From positions 226,282 to 290,281 of the forward strand of contig NZ_QJKD01000008.1 of assembly GCF_003201875.1 (NCBI RefSeq): 64,000 bases of DNA, given 5' to 3'. Positions 51,411 to 59,765 of this stretch are shown here, piece by piece. Below the pieces are notes generated by a model. That model ran no database searches. It was not told the origin of the DNA and was given only the letters and a program-made list of their open reading frames with translations. The position numbers and the translations under genes are program-made. Origin of the DNA: Hungatella effluvii (GTDB taxonomy: Bacteria > Bacillota > Clostridia > Lachnospirales > Lachnospiraceae). How positions within the stretch are numbered: position 1 is the stretch's first letter; each line of letters opens with the position of its first letter.

Positions 51411-54400
51411 TTAATTTCTTGTGGTTATAACCTTTCCAGCAAGTATAAGAGCCAGCAGCGCAGCACCCATTCCAATTGCGATGAGCAGCATGCGGGACTG
51501 CTCCGCTGACCGGATTGCAAGCTGCACCTCAGTTCCGTCTGCGGACAGGAGCAGATAGCTCCCCATGACTTCGGTATCCGCTTTGCTCCACTGTCCATCC
51601 ACATAGAGGTAAATAGTTGTTTTCTCTGGTTTCCCATTTAGGGGCTGATAACGGATGATGTGCTGCTGCGCACCGTCTCCCGGCATGGAGACGCGCCAAT
51701 ACTCGTCAATTTCATCCAGTGGGACACCTGAAGCATCGCCTTTCGTGACGGTAATCGCATCATCTTGAGAGAACTGCCCGTCAACAAGAATCACCGACTG
51801 CCCGTTGCTGCGCAGCGCACTGCTTGCCAGTGTAGTGCAATACCTTGTGTAAACGGCCTCAACCACATCATCGAATCTTAAATTGGTAAAATCTGACCTG
51901 CTCCACTGCCCATAGCAGCCTTCTTTATAAGGAACGTCCGGCACATGAGAATGTTCCAGCGTTTCACCGTATTGCACCGAAAGTGTTTTCACGACAGCAT
52001 TGTCCGCCATGAAGATCATGGACAGGCTTTTGAACCTGGTGGGAAGCCCTTCTGCCAAAAGCAGGGCTTCATAGGACATGGGTTCCGCTTTCCCGGACAG
52101 ACTCACTCTGTCCACACCCGCAAGGTCATCCGAAACAAAGTAGTTGCCCGAGAGTATTCCGGTGGCATCACCGGCAATGGCGGCGGCATTTTGCGAATCT
52201 CCCCGCACATTTACCAGCGTGTAGCATTCACTGATATCCTTGCCTTGTCCTGCAATGCCGCCCACATACCTGCGCCCGGACAGAAAGCTCTTGGTAAAGG
52301 ATTTGCGAATGATTGAGAGTGACTGACCTGCGATGCCGCCGACGTAATCCCCGGAGGTGCTGGAGATAAAGCCGTAGTTCTCACAGGTGTAGACCGTCCC
52401 CAAATCCATTCGCCCAACTATCCCGCCTGCATAGTCCTTTTTGGAGGTCACGCTGCCTATGTTCACGCACTCCAGTGCAATCGCTCTGGTCTGGTACTTA
52501 AAATCGCAGGAGCGGGTTCCGCTTATGGAAATATCATCCTCCGGATCCAGGTCGTACTCAATGGCCATGGAGCCCGCCACGCCGCCCACGTTGACATCTC
52601 CATCCACCGTCCCGGTATTTTTGCAGCCGGCCACCTTGCCCTCGCGAGTCTCGTAAATATCCTCGTTGGAGATATCCTCATAGTAATTTTTGGGGTCAGG
52701 TCCGTCGGTTCCTACATCGTCGCAGAGAGCGAGCATCAGGTCCATAACCACCATAAACTGGTTGTTGACCGCCCGAAGATCGTCGACGAGGGTATCGTTT
52801 GAGGAGCCGAGTGTACTGTTCAGCGATGAGAGTGAGCCGGAGAGCCCGGTCAAAGCGGCGTTCAGCCGTTCCGAACTCTGTGTGTAAGCTTCTCCCAAGC
52901 CTTGAAATCTGATATCGTCCTCCCCGGACAGGTCTGCCGCCCATTGATACAGCTGAATAACCACGCCGGACAGAGAGTCTGATGCGGACTCAAGCGTTTG
53001 GAGGGCCGACTGAATCTGGCCCGCAATCGGACTAATTGCACCATTGGCCTCCTCCAGATGCTCTAAGAAGGCGGCAAGCACAGAGAGAGAATGATTTATT
53101 TCGCCAAATGTATTTGAAAAATAGTTTATGGAACGGGACAAATGGCTTAGAGCTGACTGTATATCACCTTGTAAGCCTTCTGCTTCCTGCCCGATGCGGT
53201 CCCAATCTATCTTTTGCATGATATCGTCCAGGTCTGTCGCCACGGCAGACCCGCAAGTCATCACATCAGTCAGTGACTGGAGCAGCTTTTCCAATGTTTC
53301 GCGGCCTATGGTGCCTGCTGCCTCGTATTCCGCCGCAGCTTCTTCCACAATTTCTGCGACGGCTTCCACCGCATTGGCAAAGGCTGTACTGTCTGTCTGC
53401 AGCTGCTTCATCTCGGCATCCATATCAGGCAGGTACCGGTCGTTGACGAGAATGTCCACGGCTGCCTGGATTTCCTCTACCCCGGCGCTGAGATAGGCTG
53501 ACGCCTCGCGCAAATGCGAGACAGCTTCCTGTAAATCACGGATAGCGTCGTCGGATATTAGGGTGAGGTCATTTAGCTGTGGAGCGACCTTCTGCAACTC
53601 GGAGAATGCCTGTGAAGCCTCCTCAGATGCGTCCTCCAGCTCCGATAGAATTCCCGGCAGCCTGCCGATATACTTCCGGATAAGAGCGGATAAATCGTTG
53701 GTGGAGCTGACATTGCCGTCCACAAAGCCGGTGATTTGACTGTTCAGGCTGTCGGCGCTATCCCGTGCGGTATCCAAATATCCCAACGCAGTGGTGGTCT
53801 GTGCGGAGGCGGTGGTGGAGGCGGCATCCGCATCCGTCAGTGTCTGATCCAGCAGCCGATGAAGTGTGTTGAGCTCGGTCTCCAACTGCTGAATGTCCGT
53901 CCCGCTGAATGTCAGGCGAATATCGGGGGCCATCTGCCCCACGATACCACCAACGTCCTTTCGTCCGTTAATGGTTCCGTTGTTGACGCAGCCGCTTAAA
54001 TATCCCGACTGTCTGCCTGAGATTCCCCCCACATTGTAGCCCACATGAGGGTAGCCTACGCTCCCGTTGTTAGTGCAGGACTCGATGGAGCCTGTGGAAT
54101 AGCCACTGATTCCCCCGGTGTCGGTATGTGCGGGAACATTTTCTGCGGAGTTTGGGCGCTCCCAATCAATTTCTATATTTTCAAGGAAAGCTGGCAGCTC
54201 CACATAGTCCGTATTGACCGCACCATTATTGGTACAGTTTATCATGCTGCCGCTGTTTAAACCAACGATACCGCCTGTGAAATGGGTTCCGGAGATGATG
54301 CCGGAGACTCGGCATCCTGTGATCACGCCGCTGGTCTCGTTGCTTCCGGCAATCCCTCCAACCGTGCTTCTGCCTTTTACGGTTCCGTTGAAACTGCAAT

Positions 54401-54827
54401 CATGGATGGTGCCATAGTTCGTTCCTGCAATCCCGCCAAGGACATCCTGCGTGCCCGCAGACACAATGCTCCCGGTGACTTGGAGGTTTTTGACCACGGC
54501 GCCCGGCTGAACAATGCCGAAGACCCCAACGTTAGAAACGCTATGGGAAACCGACCATCCTTTGATGGTGTGCCCCTGGCCGTCAAACAATCCGCCAAAG
54601 GTCGGGACGGATACAAAATCCGTGCCCCGGAGGTCTAAGTCGCTGGTAAGCCGGAACTCCTTGCCTTGTGACCAGGTATCTAACGTACAGTTTTTTGCAA
54701 ATTCCAAAAATTCCTGCGTGCTGTCAATAGAGACGATGCGTTCCTGTTCCACCGCAAAGACGGGGGAAGCACAGCTGGCAAAGAGGACACACGCCATGAG
54801 AAAACTGATTATACTCCGCTTATTCAT
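51411..54827 (-). CDS. Large GLUG-repeat and coiled-coil surface protein
   Basis: A 1138-residue protein with signal peptide (MNKRSIISFLMACVLFAS then SPVFA). Many GLUG-type beta repeats (GGIAGTNYGTIHDCS, GGISGRQSGYLSGCVNNG) fill residues about 110-330 and again about 770-930. Between them lies a 430-residue helical/coiled-coil section rich in Ala, Ser, Asp. A single C-terminal helix (LLIAIGMGAALLALILAG) ends in Lys/Arg. The layout suggests a membrane-anchored extracellular rod. It overlaps the MMPL gene by 8 bp. It may serve as an accessory spanning the wall for the exporter, but this is inference. Confidence 0.8.
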   Translation of the reverse strand: MNKRSIISFLMACVLFASCASPVFAVEQERIVSIDSTQEFLEFAKNCTLDTWSQGKEFRLTSDLDLRGTDFVSVPTFGGLFDGQGHTIKGWSVSHSVSNVGVFGIVQPGAVVKNLQVTGSIVSAGTQDVLGGIAGTNYGTIHDCSFNGTVKGRSTVGGIAGSNETSGVITGCRVSGIISGTHFTGGIVGLNSGSMINCTNNGAVNTDYVELPAFLENIEIDWERPNSAENVPAHTDTGGISGYSTGSIESCTNNGSVGYPHVGYNVGGISGRQSGYLSGCVNNGTINGRKDVGGIVGQMAPDIRLTFSGTDIQQLETELNTLHRLLDQTLTDADAASTTASAQTTTALGYLDTARDSADSLNSQITGFVDGNVSSTNDLSALIRKYIGRLPGILSELEDASEEASQAFSELQKVAPQLNDLTLISDDAIRDLQEAVSHLREASAYLSAGVEEIQAAVDILVNDRYLPDMDAEMKQLQTDSTAFANAVEAVAEIVEEAAAEYEAAGTIGRETLEKLLQSLTDVMTCGSAVATDLDDIMQKIDWDRIGQEAEGLQGDIQSALSHLSRSINYFSNTFGEINHSLSVLAAFLEHLEEANGAISPIAGQIQSALQTLESASDSLSGVVIQLYQWAADLSGEDDIRFQGLGEAYTQSSERLNAALTGLSGSLSSLNSTLGSSNDTLVDDLRAVNNQFMVVMDLMLALCDDVGTDGPDPKNYYEDISNEDIYETREGKVAGCKNTGTVDGDVNVGGVAGSMAIEYDLDPEDDISISGTRSCDFKYQTRAIALECVNIGSVTSKKDYAGGIVGRMDLGTVYTCENYGFISSTSGDYVGGIAGQSLSIIRKSFTKSFLSGRRYVGGIAGQGKDISECYTLVNVRGDSQNAAAIAGDATGILSGNYFVSDDLAGVDRVSLSGKAEPMSYEALLLAEGLPTRFKSLSMIFMADNAVVKTLSVQYGETLEHSHVPDVPYKEGCYGQWSRSDFTNLRFDDVVEAVYTRYCTTLASSALRSNGQSVILVDGQFSQDDAITVTKGDASGVPLDEIDEYWRVSMPGDGAQQHIIRYQPLNGKPEKTTIYLYVDGQWSKADTEVMGSYLLLSADGTEVQLAIRSAEQSRMLLIAIGMGAALLALILAGKVITTRN

Positions 54828-57285
54828 CTTCGATATCCTCCTTTTTTTCCGGTGCCTCAATTTCTTTGATTTCTCCTGATTGAACAAAGGCATCCACCCT
54901 GCCCCTCACGACGCCGTGAATGGTTCCGGTAATTATTCCGGAAACCTGCCCATGGATGCGCCCATCCACCCGAACAAATCCGCTGGCCGCGCTGCGTGTG
55001 GGCAGGGCCACGTTAATCGCGAAGGATGTTTTGCGTATGATCTTATCTCCAAAAAGCAGAAGCTGGGGCAGAATGAACAGGACCAGGAAAATGGAGATAA
55101 GGGTCCCTCTGGCAAGGGACTGCCCGATGGCCACGATGGCCGGCTCCGAGGTCAGTTCGCCGATGAGGAGACCTGCAATGGCCAGCATGGACCCGGAGGT
55201 GATGATGGTTGGGAACGAAAGGTTCATGGTCTCGATCATGGCCTCTCTCTGCGGCATCTGCTCCGACAGCTCCATGTACCGGGAGGAGATGACGATTGCG
55301 TAGTCGATGTTCGCTCCCATCTGGATGGATGAGACGATGAGATAGCTCATGAAAAAGAGGGGCGACCGGGTGAGCGCCGGGAAGGAGAAGTTGAGCCAGA
55401 TACTGCCCTGAATGACCATGATCAGCAGTACCGGCAGCCCCGCCGAGTTGAAGGTAAAGAGGAGCACCGCCAGAACGATAAGAATGGAGACCACATTCAC
55501 CACCGTATTATCCCGCTGGAAGGATTTATACAGGTCATACTGACTGGTGGAGTCTCCCGCAAGATAAATTTCGTCCTTGTAGTATTGCCCGGCGATCGTG
55601 TGCATCTCATCGAGAAACGCAAAGGTCTCCGCGCCCTCCTGGGGGAGGTTGAGCGACATGAGGATACGGCTGTAGTGCTCACCCTCCATTTGAACGCGGC
55701 CGTCCCGCATCTGCACATAGGCATCGTCCAAGGTCTCCTGTAAGTCTGGGTCGAGGGTTACATACCCCTCCTGCACCTCGTCATAGAGGAACATAAACAT
55801 ATCAATGAGCGGTACGCCATAGGTGGGCAGACCATTGACAATTTTCGCATAGTTCTCATTATTTGCTGCGTAGGCGGCATAGAGCATCTCCGCCACCTCA
55901 TAGTCCAGGTCCGCAAGCTCGGCAAACTGGCGCGGATTCAGCTTATCGGTCAGCATATACCCGTCCATTGCCTCGGTGTTGCTCAGTCCCATGGCGTAAT
56001 CGATCTCGGGCCGTGCCTCAAGTTCAGCAAGGAGCCCCCGCTCTGCCTCATAATCGCCGCCCGGCACGATCATGGCAAGCACGTTGTCCTTGCCGAAGTT
56101 CTCTTTGATCATCTGTTCGGCGATTTGCGATTCATTCTGAACCGGAGTGGTCAGCTGACTGTAGCCGTACACATAAGGGCACTGATTGGAAATGAACATC
56201 GCGGCGGCAGCCAGAACTAAAAATATGGGTGGGACAACAAAACGTGTCCGGTACGCAATCTTGCCTACAAGGGGAATTGGTGGAATCAGCTTTTTGTGCC
56301 TGGTCTTTTCCATCCAGTTGCTGAAGAGAATCAGCAGCCCAGGCATGATAATAAAGACCGACAGCAGGCTTAAAATAATCGCCTTGATGAGTACGATGCC
56401 CATATCGACGCCAATTTCAAACTGCATAAAAGTCATAGCCATGAGTCCGCCCACGGTGGTAAGGGAGCTGGCCGATATTTCGGGGATGGCCTTGCTCAGC
56501 GCCACAATGACCGCCTCACGGGTGGGCAGCGTCTCCTGTTCCTCCTTAAAGCGGTTGCACAGGATGACCGCATAGTCAATAGACAGGGCCAGCTGGAGCA
56601 CAATGGTGACGGAGTTTGAGACAAAGGAGATGGTTCCGAAGAGGAAATTTGTTCCCATGTTGATAATTGCGGCAGAGAGAAAGGTTGCCAGCAGCACAAT
56701 CACCTCGGCGTAAGTCTCCGAGGTCAGCAAAAGAATGCCTACCACCAGGATGGCCACAATGACGATGATCGCCTGCATCTCGCTGGCAATCGTCTCCGAG
56801 AGAGTGTCTCCCAGGGTGGTGGATACATAGAAGTCGTGCCCGGCGAGGGTCTCCTTCACAGTGTCCAGCGACGTGAGACAGGCGTCCTCCTTTTCATCAT
56901 AGGCGAAGGTAATATGGTAGAGGGCGCTGGCGTTTTCATAGTGGTCGGCGGTATCGTCAAAGGTGACGCCGGACACTCCGGGCACCGCCTCCAGCTTTTG
57001 CAGGATTTCCTCCGCCTGTGGATAGGAGATATTGGCCACCATGACGTCTGCCATGCCAAAGGTCACAAATTCCTTCTCCATGATGTCGAGCCCCACTCTG
57101 GTCTCGGTATTGTCAGGCAGATAAGCCGACAGGGAGTTCTCCACATGAACCCAGCCCTTTGAAAATGCGGAAAAGATGATGGCGATGATGAGCAGCAGAA
57201 AAAACAAGTTGCGCTTATCCACGATAAAGGTCGCAGCTTTGATCACGGCACCACCATCTTGCTTTTTCTGATTGTTCTCACTCAT
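54820..57285 (-). CDS. MMPL/RND-family exporter
   Basis: An 821-residue transporter with 12 predicted helices in two halves. Each half has an RND-type core with a conserved IDYA pattern (LSIDYAVILCNRFKEE and MGANIDYAIVISSRYMEL), separated by large external loops. The C-terminal tail (about residues 770-805) repeats G-x-I/V-x-G-x-V units (VDGRIHGQVSGIITG, IHGVVRGRVDAFV), like a short beta-helix, and then an acidic end. It likely exports a lipid or hydrophobic compound using the proton gradient. It overlaps the genes on either side. Confidence 0.9.
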   Translation of the reverse strand: MSENNQKKQDGGAVIKAATFIVDKRNLFFLLLIIAIIFSAFSKGWVHVENSLSAYLPDNTETRVGLDIMEKEFVTFGMADVMVANISYPQAEEILQKLEAVPGVSGVTFDDTADHYENASALYHITFAYDEKEDACLTSLDTVKETLAGHDFYVSTTLGDTLSETIASEMQAIIVIVAILVVGILLLTSETYAEVIVLLATFLSAAIINMGTNFLFGTISFVSNSVTIVLQLALSIDYAVILCNRFKEEQETLPTREAVIVALSKAIPEISASSLTTVGGLMAMTFMQFEIGVDMGIVLIKAIILSLLSVFIIMPGLLILFSNWMEKTRHKKLIPPIPLVGKIAYRTRFVVPPIFLVLAAAAMFISNQCPYVYGYSQLTTPVQNESQIAEQMIKENFGKDNVLAMIVPGGDYEAERGLLAELEARPEIDYAMGLSNTEAMDGYMLTDKLNPRQFAELADLDYEVAEMLYAAYAANNENYAKIVNGLPTYGVPLIDMFMFLYDEVQEGYVTLDPDLQETLDDAYVQMRDGRVQMEGEHYSRILMSLNLPQEGAETFAFLDEMHTIAGQYYKDEIYLAGDSTSQYDLYKSFQRDNTVVNVVSILIVLAVLLFTFNSAGLPVLLIMVIQGSIWLNFSFPALTRSPLFFMSYLIVSSIQMGANIDYAIVISSRYMELSEQMPQREAMIETMNLSFPTIITSGSMLAIAGLLIGELTSEPAIVAIGQSLARGTLISIFLVLFILPQLLLFGDKIIRKTSFAINVALPTRSAASGFVRVDGRIHGQVSGIITGTIHGVVRGRVDAFVQSGEIKEIEAPEKKEDIEDE

Positions 57286-57599
57286 TGCACTTGCGCTCCT
57301 TCTATTTTCATGGGCTTATGATTGGGGGCATGGGCCAAACCCGTTACGGTTCCATCGGCAGCTAAATTGGCGTCCACCTCCACCGGCAGCACTCCAAACG
57401 GCAGCTTCACTTGAATTCCAAATTGATAGCTGCTCCCATTCACTTTACCGTTTTCGTAGGGAATGGTTAAGCCCATCAGCTTTGCCGTACCACCAAATTC
57501 TGTTTCGGTGTACATGGTAAGCTCCACATAGACCTTAATGGGCCCCATAGGACTTTTAATTTTAACTTCAAATTTTTTTGTTTTATTTACCGGCTGCAT
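57282..57599 (-). CDS. Small beta-rich hypothetical protein in the MMPL cassette
   Basis: A 105-residue soluble protein of beta-strand character without signal peptide: VKIKSPMGPIKVYVELTM, TAKLMGLTIPYENGK, IQVKLPFGVLPVEVDANL. It contains no metal or catalytic motif that I recognise. It overlaps the amidohydrolase by 17 bp and the MMPL gene by 4 bp, so all four genes are translationally coupled. It could be a lipid or ligand carrier, but there is no proof. Confidence 0.7.
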   Translation of the reverse strand: MQPVNKTKKFEVKIKSPMGPIKVYVELTMYTETEFGGTAKLMGLTIPYENGKVNGSSYQFGIQVKLPFGVLPVEVDANLAADGTVTGLAHAPNHKPMKIEGAQVQ

Positions 57600-58584
57600 A
57601 ATTATGACCTCCCAAACTTGTAATTTTTTTAAGGCGGGGAACCAGTTCCAGTGCGTTTTCTGTAAATATCATCTGCTTTTGCTCGTAAGTCAGTTTTTTT
57701 GTCTGTTCCAGTGCCTCCGTCTGTCCGATGCAGGCAAAAATGTCGGTGTAGGGCGTGTCGGAGCCGTAGAGCAGATGGCTGGAGTCCACATTTTTGAGGA
57801 GCAGCTCCACCTGCTTCTGCTCGGAAAAGCCCGCCACATCGAAGTAAACATGGCGCATATCCGCCATAAAATCTGCGTGGCGGTCCGGGTTGTCAAAGCG
57901 CAGCATAACCGAAAACGATTCAAAGCGGTCTGCCAGAACACTGAGGAATGCTCCCGCGTGGGGGACAACCCATTTGATGCCTGGAAAGCGTGCAAAGGTG
58001 TCCATCAGCACCATGTTGGTAAAGGTCCTGGTGGTCTCGAAAAAGAACTCCATGGCGGGAATGCTTATGTCCTCGCAGACATTGGGAATGCTCACCGCCG
58101 GTGCAGCGGGGTGAATGACGACCAGCGCGCCCCGGCCGTTCAACTCCTTCATCAAATCGTCATACCGCCGGTCTCCCAGGTAAACGCCGCCGCTGTTGGT
58201 CAGAACGCCGATTCCATCCGCGTGTAAGGTGTCCAGCGCATAGACGGCCTCCCGAATACTGTCCTCCACGTGAGGAAGCGGCAGCACCCCCAGGAAACCG
58301 AGACGCTCGGGGTGCCTCGAAACATATTCTGCCGCCTCTTCATTGATACGGCGCACATACCTCAGCGTTTTTTCCTTCTGTGCCGTATAGAGCCCCGGTG
58401 AAGAGAGCTCCAGAAACGCAAAACCAATTCCAAGAGTGTCCATAAACTCCAGCTGTGTCTCCAAGTCCCAATCCGGTGTCGGGAAACCGTCTGGTTTCTC
58501 CATGCCTTCGCTGTCAAGGAATTCGTAATACGCCGGTGAGAGAAAATGGGACTGAAAATCAATCTTTCTTGTAAATTTCATCAT
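57583..58584 (-). CDS. ACMSD-type amidohydrolase (3), MMPL cassette
   Basis: A 333-residue amidohydrolase-2 family protein, first gene of the MMPL cassette. RKIDFQSHFLSP at the start shows Q where the first metal His of the DFHxH motif is usual; the later LVVIHPAAP, VVPHAGAF and the metal Asp in LYGSDTPYT are kept. This differs from the paralogue at 44695, which has DFHVH. One expected metal ligand is therefore missing. ATG 58584 follows a modest AGGT site; an adjacent ATG is 3 nt on. It may still be catalytic with one metal or act as a binding protein. Confidence 0.85.
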   Translation of the reverse strand: MMKFTRKIDFQSHFLSPAYYEFLDSEGMEKPDGFPTPDWDLETQLEFMDTLGIGFAFLELSSPGLYTAQKEKTLRYVRRINEEAAEYVSRHPERLGFLGVLPLPHVEDSIREAVYALDTLHADGIGVLTNSGGVYLGDRRYDDLMKELNGRGALVVIHPAAPAVSIPNVCEDISIPAMEFFFETTRTFTNMVLMDTFARFPGIKWVVPHAGAFLSVLADRFESFSVMLRFDNPDRHADFMADMRHVYFDVAGFSEQKQVELLLKNVDSSHLLYGSDTPYTDIFACIGQTEALEQTKKLTYEQKQMIFTENALELVPRLKKITSLGGHNYAAGK

Positions 58585-58913
58585 TGCTTTTACCTGCTTT
58601 CTCATAAAATGCTGACTTATGTTACAGATGATCCGGCAACGAGCCAAACGGACACGCGGGCGCGTTGACTTGGCAGTAATATATGCCATTTTTCATGAAT
58701 GCCACCTCTTTGATAGAAATCATACAGGAAACCGGAGAGTAAAAAAACGGTCATCTGCAGTGCAAATGAGTAAAACCGGACAAAAGGTGCCGAATTGATG
58801 GTCGATTGCAAATACCGGACAGATGTGATATCCTATGAATACCTGGGCACTTAACGAGGTCTTCCACCCGTTTCTTGACCATGGTATCATCGCTGCGATT
58901 AAGAGGTAAACAG
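58585..58913. promoter_or_regulatory. Divergent promoter region of the MMPL cassette and TetR gene
   Basis: A 330-bp gap. ACCGGACA occurs as a direct repeat at 58775-58782 and 58814-58821, 39 bp apart. A related ACCGGAGA lies near 58731. These could be TetR sites, although TetR operators are usually palindromes. No further gene is visible. Confidence 0.4.
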
Positions 58914-59501
58914 ATGAAACAAGAAGAGAAAACCCTTCAGACAAAACTTGCCCTTGCCAATGTTCTCAAAAAAAAGATGACCAAAAAATCTCTTTCCAAA
59001 ATAACGGTTCGCGAGTTGATTGAAGAATGCAATTTGAACAGGAAGACCTTTTACTATCATTTTGAAGATATTTATGCACTGCTGCAATGGATGCTGGAGC
59101 AGGAAGCCATTGAGGTCGTTCAAAACTTTGATTTGCTGCTGAATTTAGAGGACGCGATTGAGTTTGTAATGAACTATGTATCGGAGAACAAGCATATTTT
59201 AAACTGTGCGCTAGACAGTATGGGCATAGAAGGCTTACAGCGTTTTTTTGTTTCCGATTTTCATAAGTTAGTAAACACACACCTAAAGTTGGGTGCAAAA
59301 AATCTCGGCGTTGCAATTCCGGAGGAATATGAGCGGTTTTTAACCTTCGTATATACCCAGGCCATTGCCGGAATACTGGTTGAATGGATCAAAGCAAAAA
59401 ACAGGAGTGAAGTCAGCTATATCACGCCCGAATATGTATCGATGTTTATTCGCACCTCACTCCCTCCCGCACTGATGGCCGCTGCACAAAATCAAATTTA
59501 G
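58914..59501 (+). CDS. TetR/AcrR-family regulator (DhaS-like C-terminus)
   Basis: A 195-residue regulator. The N-terminal HTH reads LANVLKKKMTKKSLSKITVREL then CNLNRKTFYYHFEDIYALLQWML. The C-terminal domain (TFVYTQAIAGILVEWIKAK) resembles DhaS-type TetR proteins. The ATG at 58914 follows AAGAGG by 7 nt. It is divergent from the MMPL cassette and probably represses it, released by an exported compound. Confidence 0.88.
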   Translation: MKQEEKTLQTKLALANVLKKKMTKKSLSKITVRELIEECNLNRKTFYYHFEDIYALLQWMLEQEAIEVVQNFDLLLNLEDAIEFVMNYVSENKHILNCALDSMGIEGLQRFFVSDFHKLVNTHLKLGAKNLGVAIPEEYERFLTFVYTQAIAGILVEWIKAKNRSEVSYITPEYVSMFIRTSLPPALMAAAQNQI

Positions 59502-59522
59502 GGGGCAAAATTGAAGACAAAA

Positions 59523-59575
59523 AAAGGACTGGATACGTATTTGAAGCTTTTCTATTCAAATACTGTCCAATCCTT
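59523..59575 (+). terminator. Terminator of the TetR gene
   Basis: AAAGGA...GTATTTGAA pairs with TTCAAATAC...TCCTTT in a long stem with two small internal mismatches, followed by ATTTTAA. It lies just past the TetR stop. Confidence 0.75.
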
Positions 59576-59613
59576 TATTTTAAGAGGTTTTTAGTGTAAT
59601 CTTTCATCAAATT

Positions 59614-59660
59614 TTTTACGCCAATTGCATTTCCCGTTTTACGCCAATTTTACGCCAATT
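59614..59660. repeat. Three direct copies of TTTTACGCCAATT
   Basis: Copies begin at 59614, 59637 and 59648; the last two overlap. Spacings of 23 and 11 bp are near two and one helical turns. The gap between the TetR and rny genes (59502-59765) has no coding frame. Confidence 0.7.
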
Positions 59661-59695
59661 AAGGCGAAAAATACAAGAAGTTATATGAAATAAAA

Positions 59696-59747
59696 AAATG
59701 CCCTAAACCCGCATGAATACTGGATTCTTACGGTTTTTAGGGCATTT
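59696..59747 (-). terminator. Terminator of rny
   Basis: AAATGCCCTAAA and TTTAGGGCATTT form a perfect 12-bp stem. On the minus strand it is followed by TTTTTTTA, an intrinsic terminator about 20 bp past the rny stop. Confidence 0.85.
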
Positions 59748-59765
59748 ATCTTTCACTCCGAACAA

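Noticed and set aside
54880..55332. 150-codon plus-strand frame
   Set aside because: Antisense to the MMPL exporter C-terminus; Gly/His/Asp-rich and without start signals.
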